Source: JAWLHA01 sp041690535 (lineage in GTDB: Bacteria; Pseudomonadota; Gammaproteobacteria; Thiohalomonadales; Thiohalomonadaceae). Taken from it: DNA of 14,571 bases. Both the position numbers and the translations under genes were made by a program. Under the pieces are notes generated by a model. That model was given only the letters and a program-made list of their open reading frames with translations. It had not been told where the DNA came from and did not search any database. Below, piece by piece: positions 1 through 6,125 of the stretch (its first letter is position 1; every line of letters begins with the position of its first letter). Location: NCBI GenBank assembly GCA_041690535.1, contig JAWLHA010000088.1:1-14571 (forward strand). Direction: 5' to 3'.

Positions 1-56
1 CGGAGGACATTGAAAAACTGCTCCCCTACAGCCTTTCGCCTGCGGACCTTACTTGA
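1..56 (+). CDS. C-terminus of a probable transposase (5' end outside window)
   Basis: An open frame entering from the left encodes EDIEKLLPYSLSPADLT and stops at TGA 54-56. Several IS66 TnpC proteins end in a similar LLP-W/Y motif, and the stop lies 42 bp before the presumed IS66-like terminal repeat, as expected for a transposase gene reading toward the right end. The copy at 4515-4607 encodes almost the same peptide (DIEKLLPCSLLPADLT) but only if one A is removed from its A-run. With 17 residues visible the family cannot be proven; it could be another transposase or an accessory IS gene. Confidence 0.35.
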   Translation, partial: EDIEKLLPYSLSPADLT

Positions 57-98
57 TTATCCGAGCGCCTAGAAGGGTGGGGTTAATTGGGCGCTTAC
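1..98 (+). mobile_element. Right end of an IS66-family-like element (partial, cut by window start)
   Basis: The first 98 bases contain the 3' end of a reading frame followed by a short tail ending in CGCTTAC. Read from outside inward on the other strand this end is GTAAGCGCCCAA; IS66-family terminal repeats are known to begin with GTAA, often GTAAGCG. A second, diverged copy of about 93 bp with the same end lies at 4515-4607, and the homology between the two stops exactly after TTAC in both, which supports this as the true element boundary. Most of the element lies upstream of the window. If IS66-type, it should create an 8-bp target duplication, and the candidate on this side is TTTCAAGT at 99-106. 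The family assignment is inferred from the end sequence and the C-terminal residues. Confidence 0.5.
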
Positions 99-1200
99 TT
101 TCAAGTGGCCTTGGCAGTGCCATCCAACCGGCTTCCGTGGCACGGGTCGAGTTTAGTCCCGGACAGTTCGCCCGCGACCAGTGAAGCTCGACAGAAAACC
201 GAACTTAGCGCCGAAGATAATACCCCTGAAGCAGCCCCTCCCACGCCTCGAACCATAATCCCTGACGGAAGGGAGAGGTCCCCGGCTTGCCCGCCCACAC
301 CTCGGCGGGTGTCCGCCCGGCCAGCGCCTGATGGGGCCGCACGTGGTTGTACCAGAGCCGAAACTGACCCAGTGCGCCATTCAAAGCGGTGAGTGAATCC
401 ACGGCCAAACAGTCCAGCTTATCCTTGAGCGTCCCGAAGAACCGCTCCACCCGCCCGTTCTGCCAGGGGCAGCCGGGGTCGGTGGTCTGGTGCTCAGTGC
501 CCAGCAGCCACAGCACCATCGTGAACAGGCGCGAGGTGAATACGGCCTCGTTGTCGGTGCGCACCAACCTGGGCCGTCCGTACCGAACGACCGCGCCGAT
601 GAGCTCCCGCACGAGGGTCAAGGTGCGTTTATCAGCGAGTGCCACCAAGCGCAGGTTGGCCCGAGTGCCGTGATCGACAATGGCCAAAATGACGTGGCAC
701 CGTCCGGTACCGTCGCATTTGCCGGTGAGGTCGAGCCCCCAGACTTTGTTCGGCATCGACGCCCCAGGCTTGCGCCGACGAGTTTCGCGGCGCAGGCGCA
801 ACAGCTCCAAATGATGTTTACGGAGCTTGTCGCTGACGAAGCTCTTGCCGACCGAGACCCCACGCTCGGCGAAGCGGCGGTTGAAGACATAAGCAACGGT
901 GCGGCATCCTGCCTCGGGCATCAGCGCCTTGATCCGAAGGCCCTCGTGAACCACCCAGGGCGGCTTCGCGCGGCGCGTGCCTTTTCGCGTCGGTTTGCCG
1001 ACACGCCGCCCGAAGTGTGCAGGACGGAAAGAGAACCGGGCAGCAAGCAGGCCCAGCCCCACCGATAGCAGCGAAAAAATCCACATCGTCCTTGCCCTTG
1101 CGCATTCCGTAACGGCGGATTCGAGCAGAAGAACGTTCGCCCAGCAACCGAAAAGTAGAGCGTCCGCGTCAGAGCCGCAAAACAGGGGGGCGAAGTGACC
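99..1200 (-). mobile_element. rve/DDE-type insertion sequence, copy A (right boundary approximate)
   Basis: This stretch carries one complete-looking transposase gene on the minus strand. Positions 99-670 match 3890-4472 closely, so the segment is a repeated element. The left limit of visible homology coincides with the end of the IS66-like element at 98, so the real left end may have been separated by that insertion and lie outside the window. I could not find a convincing pair of terminal inverted repeats; a short GGACAG (161-166) and CTGTCC (1200-1205) are inverted but weak. The right limit is therefore only approximate, somewhere between 1087 and about 1260. Confidence 0.6.
205..1086 (-). 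CDS. DDE transposase with integrase core (rve) domain, IS481/IS3-like
   Basis: This 293-aa protein has a basic N-terminal part (about residues 20-110) likely to bind the element ends, and an integrase-core catalytic domain from about residue 113. The likely catalytic residues are D119 (in GLDLTGKCDG), D178 (in VRTDNEAVF) and E214 (in QNGRVERFFG). D178 and E214 are separated by 35 residues, the classical DD(35)E spacing. The C-terminus has the WYNHVRPHQAL motif common to rve transposases. The ATG at 1084-1086 is preceded by AAGGG eight bases upstream. All three acidic residues are present, so the protein looks potentially active. The family (IS481-like versus IS3 OrfB-like) is uncertain, because no OrfA-like partner or frameshift signal was seen. 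Confidence 0.85.
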   Translation of the reverse strand: MWIFSLLSVGLGLLAARFSFRPAHFGRRVGKPTRKGTRRAKPPWVVHEGLRIKALMPEAGCRTVAYVFNRRFAERGVSVGKSFVSDKLRKHHLELLRLRRETRRRKPGASMPNKVWGLDLTGKCDGTGRCHVILAIVDHGTRANLRLVALADKRTLTLVRELIGAVVRYGRPRLVRTDNEAVFTSRLFTMVLWLLGTEHQTTDPGCPWQNGRVERFFGTLKDKLDCLAVDSLTALNGALGQFRLWYNHVRPHQALAGRTPAEVWAGKPGTSPFRQGLWFEAWEGLLQGYYLRR

Positions 1201-1383
1201 CTGTCCAACGGGTTAGGTGCGGCTTCCATTCGCTGACCTCTATGATGGTCGGCAACGTTGCGAGGGGACAGGCTGGTGCTGTCACCTTGGGGCAAGCGCT
1301 TGGAGAGCTTGCGCAGAAAAGGCGCGTGCTTTCGGCATTTTCGATGCCTCGTTTGTCACGCACACACAGGGAAGGACGGTGAG

Positions 1384-3300
1384 GTGGCTGTACCCGGGTT
1401 TTCTTACGGCAGACTGTTGGGCCTTGTGGCTGCCCTCACGCTGGGGCAGGCTGCCGTTGGCGGGGATGCGAACGCCCGAGCGGTGGAGCTCAAGTTCAGC
1501 CGCGACGGGCAGGGGCGCATCACCCGCTGGGCCTACGACGATGTAGGTCGCCTGCTCAGCCGCACCCTGCCCGAGGGGCAGACCGAGACCTTCGAATACG
1601 ATGCGGTGGGCAACCGTACTACGCACACCGCCTTTGATGCACAGGGATGTGCGAATGTCGCGGGCGCAGGATGCGCAGGAGCGACGGATGAGATGGGCCG
1701 GCTGACCCAAATCACCTACCCCGGCGGCCAGCTCATCGATTACGGCTACGACGCCCGGGGCAACAAGGTCAGCCTGAAGAGCGGCGCCCACAGCATCACC
1801 TACCGCTACACCGCCCTCAACCAGCTCGAGAGCCTCACCGAAGGGAGCGAGACCACCGAGTACGTTTACGATGAGCTCGGCCGCCAGAGGGAGGTGCGCT
1901 ACCCCAACGGCGCGGTCACCACCACCGCGTACGACACCCTGAGCCGTCCCCTCCTGGTCGAGACGAAGGATGCCGCCGGCGCCCTCATCGCCCGCACCGC
2001 CTACACCCTGGACGATGCGGGACACCGCACCCGCCTCGAAGAGCTGGACCGCACTGTCGACTACACCTACGACGCCCTCTACCGGCTCACCAGCGAGACG
2101 GTCACCGACCAAAACAAAACCCGCACCACCACCTGGACCTACGACAAGGTCGGCAACCGCCTCACCCAGGATGTCGACGGGCTCCTTACCACCTACGAAT
2201 ACGACGACAACGACCGGCTGCTGACGGAAACCACGGGCGGCCAGGTCACCCGCTACACCTACGACGCCAACGGCAACACCCTCAGCAAATCCGGCCCCGA
2301 GGGGACCGTCACCTACACCTGGAACCAGGATGGGCGGCTCATCGGGGCCAGTGACGGCAGCCAAACCCTGGCCTTTACCTACGACGCCAACGGCATTCGG
2401 CAAAGCCGGACGGTCGACGGCGCCACCACCGAGTTCCTGGTCGACCCCAACCAGACCTATGCGCAGGTGCTGGGCGAGTACCAGAGCGGGGCCGAGCAGG
2501 TGTTTTACACCTACGGCAGTGACCTGCTCCGCCAGAGCCGGGCCAGCGGGAGCAGTTACTACCACTATGACGCACTGGGCAGTACCCGGGCGTTGACCGA
2601 TGGGGAGGGAAGCCTCAGCGATGCCTATGCCTACAAGGCATTTGGGGAGGTGGACCGGCAGAGTGGGGAAACACCTAACAGTTACCTGTTTACGGGGGAG
2701 CAGTTTGAGCCCGGCCTCAAGCAGTACTATCTCCGCCAGCGGTACATGGATCCGCGGGTGGGACGGTTCGCAGCAGTAGACCTGTGGAACGGAAGGAAAT
2801 GTTCGCCCCTCACGCAGCACAAATACCTGTATGCGGATCTCGATCCTGTAGGTAAGGCTGATCCGTCAGGGCGCATGTCTCTAATGACGCTCTCTGCTCC
2901 CGTGAGCATAGGGCTTAGCACTGGGACAATGCATGTCTCGCGGACCTGGGTAGTTCGCGCGGCGGTCGGGGTTTCTTTGACCTATGTTCTGCATGAAATA
3001 ACGCTGTCTCTGAATGAAGATGCCAGTGATACTGCGCGTGGGGAATCTGCTTCAGAGGCAGCACAGCGCCAAGCGGAATATGAGAAAGCGAAGGCCTTCT
3101 GCGACACTCCGCCCGAGCCCGGTGGGAATGCTTGTTCGACGCTGTCACGCCAAATAGATCATGCGGAACAGTGCATTTCAATCTACGAGGAGTGGGATGC
3201 GAAATGGTTTCCTGGGAGACATGACGAGAAGCTTGCGGGCTGGAGGAATCGTATCAATAATCTGAAGCTTGAGCATCGAGCGAAATGCACGAACAAATGA
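1384..3300 (+). CDS. YD/Rhs-repeat protein with candidate C-terminal toxin tip
   Basis: From the preferred start this is 638 aa. The frame opens after a stop at 1243 and has no ATG before about 1690. I chose GTG 1384 because AAGGA lies 7 bases upstream and the resulting N-terminus resembles a Sec signal peptide: GR, then LLGLVAALTLGQAAVGG, then ANA before RAVE. TTG 1258 is an alternative without a ribosome site. Residues ~35-480 hold about a dozen YD repeats (AYDDVGR, EYDAVGNR, TYDANGN), which form the shell that encloses toxin tips in Rhs/TcC proteins. The core ends in YLYADLDPVGKADPSG at ~484-496. The tip (498-638) is AT-richer, starts with two hydrophobic stretches (499-514, 522-541) and ends with a four-Cys region (C573, C584, C597, C635) containing WFPGRHDEK. 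I do not recognise the tip family. At 638 aa it is short for a full Rhs, so it may be a truncated or displaced Rhs end. Confidence 0.8.
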   Translation: MAVPGFSYGRLLGLVAALTLGQAAVGGDANARAVELKFSRDGQGRITRWAYDDVGRLLSRTLPEGQTETFEYDAVGNRTTHTAFDAQGCANVAGAGCAGATDEMGRLTQITYPGGQLIDYGYDARGNKVSLKSGAHSITYRYTALNQLESLTEGSETTEYVYDELGRQREVRYPNGAVTTTAYDTLSRPLLVETKDAAGALIARTAYTLDDAGHRTRLEELDRTVDYTYDALYRLTSETVTDQNKTRTTTWTYDKVGNRLTQDVDGLLTTYEYDDNDRLLTETTGGQVTRYTYDANGNTLSKSGPEGTVTYTWNQDGRLIGASDGSQTLAFTYDANGIRQSRTVDGATTEFLVDPNQTYAQVLGEYQSGAEQVFYTYGSDLLRQSRASGSSYYHYDALGSTRALTDGEGSLSDAYAYKAFGEVDRQSGETPNSYLFTGEQFEPGLKQYYLRQRYMDPRVGRFAAVDLWNGRKCSPLTQHKYLYADLDPVGKADPSGRMSLMTLSAPVSIGLSTGTMHVSRTWVVRAAVGVSLTYVLHEITLSLNEDASDTARGESASEAAQRQAEYEKAKAFCDTPPEPGGNACSTLSRQIDHAEQCISIYEEWDAKWFPGRHDEKLAGWRNRINNLKLEHRAKCTNK

Positions 3301-3686
3301 ACGTCAACTCGGATTTGGATGTTGTTCTGAAGAAATATGCTGCTCATCCGGAATTTATAGGTATTGAAATTGCGGATGTGAATCAGGTCGGCGCAGTTGA
3401 TAACACTGTCTTGCACTTGGCTGCGGGTAAGGGTGAAGTCGCGGATATAACGATTTTGGTGGCTGGTGGTGCTGATCTAAATCGCAAGGGTGATCTTGGT
3501 CACACGCCTCTTCATTTTGCCGCTCTCATGGGAAGAGTTGACGCGGCGAGAGAGTTGTTGCGCCTAGGGGCTAAGTGCGATGAGATGAATGAGTTTCAGC
3601 AAAGTCCTTTAGATGTGGCGAAATTAGGGGGGCGGAAGGAGATTGCGCAACTTCTCGAAGCTGCGATGAAGAAAAGGAGAACATAG
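3297..3686 (+). CDS. Ankyrin-repeat protein, probable immunity protein for the Rhs tip
   Basis: From ATG 3297 this is 129 aa with about three ankyrin repeats: NTVLHLAAGKGEVADITILV, HTPLHFAALMGRVDAARELL and SPLDVAKLGGRKEIAQLLEA. It has no signal peptide and should be cytoplasmic. Its ATG overlaps the rhs TGA as ATGA (3297-3300), a translational-coupling arrangement that ensures co-production. An in-frame ATG at 3285 would add four residues; neither start has a strong ribosome site. Ankyrin proteins directly downstream of polymorphic toxins are a known immunity class (established for Rhs/CDI-type systems). The role here is inferred from position and size. Like the toxin tip, the gene is AT-richer than the rest of the window, consistent with tip and immunity moving together. 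Confidence 0.82.
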   Translation: MNVNSDLDVVLKKYAAHPEFIGIEIADVNQVGAVDNTVLHLAAGKGEVADITILVAGGADLNRKGDLGHTPLHFAALMGRVDAARELLRLGAKCDEMNEFQQSPLDVAKLGGRKEIAQLLEAAMKKRRT

Positions 3687-3889
3687 GAGCGAATCTTCCA
3701 GATCGCCGAACTCCAGGGACGGGGGCGTGGGGTCAAGTCATGAAATCAAGCACAAGAAAGCCCCGGTGTCCCGTCCGCACGTCTGGATGAATGTTTCCGG
3801 CTTCTTTCGGGGGCGGATTTTCGTGAGTTTGCACCCGCAAACGCCTGAGGCTACCCCGATCGAGATCAACGAAAGCACAGATTTCGACC
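3687..3889. other. Non-coding spacer between immunity gene and IS copy B
   Basis: About 200 bp without a convincing gene. A short plus-strand frame and a ~50-codon minus-strand frame without ATG are present, but neither resembles a protein I know. The stretch holds GGGGTCAAGTCATGAAATC (3731-3749), which looks like a repetitive-DNA remnant. The right-hand part may belong to the left flank of the rve element, because copy A is interrupted at the matching position by the IS66-like insertion. No terminator hairpin with a T-run was found after the immunity gene. Confidence 0.4.
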
Positions 3890-4472
3890 TTTCAAGTGGC
3901 CTTGGCAGTGCCATCTAACCGGCTTTCGTGGGGTTTTCGTGGCACGGGCGGAGTCTAGCCCCGGACAGTTCGCCCGCGATCAGTGAAGCTCGATGGAGAA
4001 TAGAACTTAGCGCCGAAGATAATACCCCTGAAGCAGCCCGTCCCACGCCTCGAACCAGAATTCTTGACGGAAGGGCAAAATCCCCGGCTCGCCCGCCCAG
4101 ACCTCGGCGGGTGTCCGCCCGGCCAGCCCCTGATGGGGCCGCACGTGGTTGTACCAGAGCCGAAACTGACCCAGTGCGCCATTCAAAGAGGTGAGTGAAT
4201 CCACGGCCAAACAGTCCAGCTTATCCTTGAGCGTCCCGAAGAACCGCTCCACCCGCCCGTTCTGCCAGGGGCAGCCGGGGTCGGTGGTCTGGTGCTCAAT
4301 GCCCAGCAGCCACAGCACCATCGTGAACATGCGCGAGGTGAATACGGCCTCGTTGTCGGTGCGCACAAACTTGGGCCGTCCATACCGAACGACCGCGCCG
4401 ATAAGCTCCCGCACGAGGGTTGAGGTGCGTTTATCAGCGATTGCCACCAAGCCCGGGTTGGCCCGAGTGCCG
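3890..4472 (-). mobile_element. Truncated second copy (B) of the rve insertion sequence
   Basis: This segment aligns with copy A positions 99-670 with scattered substitutions plus a small duplication near 3925-3940 (TTTCGTGG occurs twice). Homology stops abruptly at 4472, after CCCGAGTGCCG, where the sequence changes to a CCTCCTCC run. The 5' half of the transposase gene and the right end of the element are therefore missing. Copies A and B are in the same orientation and flank the rhs/ankyrin pair, so they form direct repeats of about 580 bp that could recombine. Confidence 0.85.
4007..4468 (-). pseudogene. 5'-truncated rve transposase remnant
   Basis: The frame encodes 153 residues matching residues 141-293 of the copy A transposase (TRANPGLVAIADKRT onward), including the second Asp (VRTDNEAVF), the Glu (QNGRVERFFG) and the C-terminus. 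The first ~140 residues, including the first catalytic Asp and the DNA-binding part, are absent, so it cannot be an active transposase. The frame remains open into foreign sequence (to 4498), which only adds a low-complexity TRGGGGG start. Conservation of the frame despite truncation suggests the break is recent. Confidence 0.88.
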
Positions 4473-4514
4473 CCTCCTCCTCCCCGAGTACCTGCCACGC
4501 GCTAGATGCAAGGT

Positions 4515-4607
4515 GGACATTGAAAAAACTGCTCCCCTGCAGCCTTTTGCCTGCGGACCTTACTTGATCGTCGAAGGGCCGAGAAGGGGGGGCAATCGGG
4601 CGTTTAC
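4515..4607 (+). mobile_element. Remnant of an IS66-like right end (repeat of 5-98)
   Basis: About 80% identical to window positions 5-98, in the same orientation, ending CGTTTAC as the first copy ends CGCTTAC. It includes the last ~16 codons of the presumed transposase and the short terminal tail. Relative to the first copy it has one additional A in the run at about 4522-4527, which would shift the frame, so it is a dead fragment. Its presence immediately after the truncated rve copy means the rhs island is bounded on both sides by the same two element types, in a different order. Confidence 0.7.
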
Positions 4608-4666
4608 GAAGAATATGCGAACTTGGTAGATTGGCTATCGTCTGAATAGGTTTGTCGGGATTTGCC

Positions 4667-5800
4667 ATGAAAAAAGCAAGGGCAGTATTCGTCAGTCGCA
4701 ACTTTCCACCAGTCAGTGGCGGCATGGAGCGTCTGAATTACCACGGCTATCTTGCGCTGCGGCAGGTTTTCGATTTATCGGTGTCGGGTCCAGAGGGCGC
4801 CCGTGCGTATCTGCTGGGCGGGGATGCATGCAGAGAAAATCCTACTTTGCCGCTTTTCAATTTTCTGGTTCACTGCCAGTGGAACACCTTGAAGATGGCG
4901 CTGGCCACAAGGCCGGAACTTGTGTTCTCGGGTAGTGGGTTGACGGCGCCTGCGGCACTGTTGGCGGGTCGGGTAGTTAAGGCAGAGGTGGTTTGCTATC
5001 TCCACGGCCTGGATATTGTCGCCGATCAGTGGATATACAAGTCGATTTTCGTTCCGGCCATACGAAAGTGCGATCTGTTATTGGTTAATAGCCAAAGCAC
5101 GGCAGCGCTAGCGGGGAAAGCGGGCGTTTGCAGCGATCGCGTGAAGGTTGTGTATCCTGGCGTAACGATACCGGATTGGCGGCAGCGGGATTTGGCGCGA
5201 GCGGAATTTCGCGAGGCGTTTAATGTGGGAACACGGCGGGTTCTGCTGAGTGTCGGACGGCTGACGGAACGCAAAGGGCTTGCCCAGTTCATACGTGAAG
5301 CTTTGCCCGGGATCGTCCATGCTGTGCCTGATGTGTTGTTCCTCATTATTGGAGAGGAGCCAACTTTCGCATTAAAACACAAGAAGGGCACACTCCAGGA
5401 GATCAGTGAAGCAGTAATAGCGACCCGGCTCGAGGCGCATGTCCGCATTCTAGGATCGGTTGGAGACGATGTATTGAGCGAAGCATATTTCGCAGCGGAC
5501 TTGCTTGTCTTTCCAGTGCTGGAGTTGCCTGGTGATGTCGAAGGGTTTGGGATGGTGGCTACGGAGGCAGCGGCACATGGGCTGGCAACTGTGGCATTTT
5601 CCGTTGGTGGCGTCGCAGAGGCGGTAGCTGATAACGTCTCCGGTCGCCTAGTCCCCTCAGGGGATTACGAGGGTATGGTTGAGGCAATTGTCCAATCGAT
5701 TGAGCGCCCTTCGGGCGAGTGGGCAAGCAGTTGTTTCGCGCACGCACAGAACTTCACGTGGGAGCGGTTTTCAGAACGTTTGCTGAGCGCGGTGCAATGA
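4667..5800 (+). CDS. GT4-family glycosyltransferase
   Basis: This 377-aa cytoplasmic or membrane-associated enzyme probably transfers a sugar from a nucleotide-sugar donor with retention of configuration. The N-terminal Rossmann domain starts with VSRNFPPVSGGMERLNYH (residues 9-26), where the Gly-Gly loop is typical of GT4 acceptor sites. VVYPGV at 161-166 and SVGRLTERKGL at 195-205 mark the entry to the C-terminal domain. The EX7E donor-binding motif is EGFGMVATE, with E292 and E300, followed by the SVGGVAE loop typical of the family. I chose ATG 4667 because GGGA lies six bases upstream; an in-frame TTG at 4652 is less likely. The gene stands alone beside the mobile island with no other polysaccharide genes in view, so its glycan is unknown (LPS, capsule or exopolysaccharide are all possible). 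Confidence 0.88.
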   Translation: MKKARAVFVSRNFPPVSGGMERLNYHGYLALRQVFDLSVSGPEGARAYLLGGDACRENPTLPLFNFLVHCQWNTLKMALATRPELVFSGSGLTAPAALLAGRVVKAEVVCYLHGLDIVADQWIYKSIFVPAIRKCDLLLVNSQSTAALAGKAGVCSDRVKVVYPGVTIPDWRQRDLARAEFREAFNVGTRRVLLSVGRLTERKGLAQFIREALPGIVHAVPDVLFLIIGEEPTFALKHKKGTLQEISEAVIATRLEAHVRILGSVGDDVLSEAYFAADLLVFPVLELPGDVEGFGMVATEAAAHGLATVAFSVGGVAEAVADNVSGRLVPSGDYEGMVEAIVQSIERPSGEWASSCFAHAQNFTWERFSERLLSAVQ

Positions 5801-6125
5801 TCCTGTATTTTCGAATGCTTTGGAAGAAGCAAAGGTGAAATTCAGCTCTCATCACCCACGCCACGTTAAGCAATGATGATACTTGCTCTGAGAGAATCCC
5901 GATAGGAATTACGAATGAGGGATAACAGAACAAGGAGCGTGCTCATGTTTGTGGAACGATGGGCAGGCTGGGAGGGAATAGTCAAGACATCCACGATAGG
6001 GATCGTCCGGAATCTGAAACCTGAAACCTGAAACCAGAAATCCAAAGACCTTGTGTTCGAGGGAAGATGAATCGGTGATCTCGGTTCTGAGTCAGATGAG
6101 GCTAGGGAAGCAGCGGTTGGGCGAT
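5801..6125. other. Intergenic region with a heptamer tandem repeat
   Basis: About 325 bp between the glycosyltransferase and the exported protein. I found no terminator with a T-run and no convincing promoter. A 26-codon minus-strand frame at 5866-5946 lacks a ribosome site and was not called. The right part contains the CTGAAAC tandem repeat described separately. The upstream frame of the next gene runs into this region without a stop as far as 6051, which leaves its start uncertain. Confidence 0.5.
6014..6041. repeat. Tandem repeat of CTGAAAC
   Basis: Three perfect consecutive copies of the heptamer CTGAAAC (6014-6034) are followed by a degenerate fourth (CAGAAAT). The unit is a non-multiple of three and sits in non-coding DNA about 90 bp before the preferred start of the exported protein gene. 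Copy number could vary by slippage. Confidence 0.85.

Noticed and set aside
1242..1382. 46-codon plus-strand frame starting MMVGNVARGQ
   Set aside because: No ribosome site and no recognisable similarity; lies at the junction between the insertion sequence and rhs.
1282..2820. Long minus-strand open frame opposite the rhs gene (512 codons)
   Set aside because: It is a shadow of the YD-repeat coding sequence: valine/glycine-rich, no domain, and the plus frame has unmistakable YD repeats.
3727..3918. 63-codon plus-strand frame between the immunity gene and IS copy B
   Set aside because: It runs into the repeated IS end, has no ATG/ribosome-site support and no recognisable motif.
5866..5946. 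26-codon minus-strand small protein (MSTLLVLLSLIRNSYRDSLR)
   Set aside because: Somewhat hydrophobic but with no ribosome site and no supporting context.
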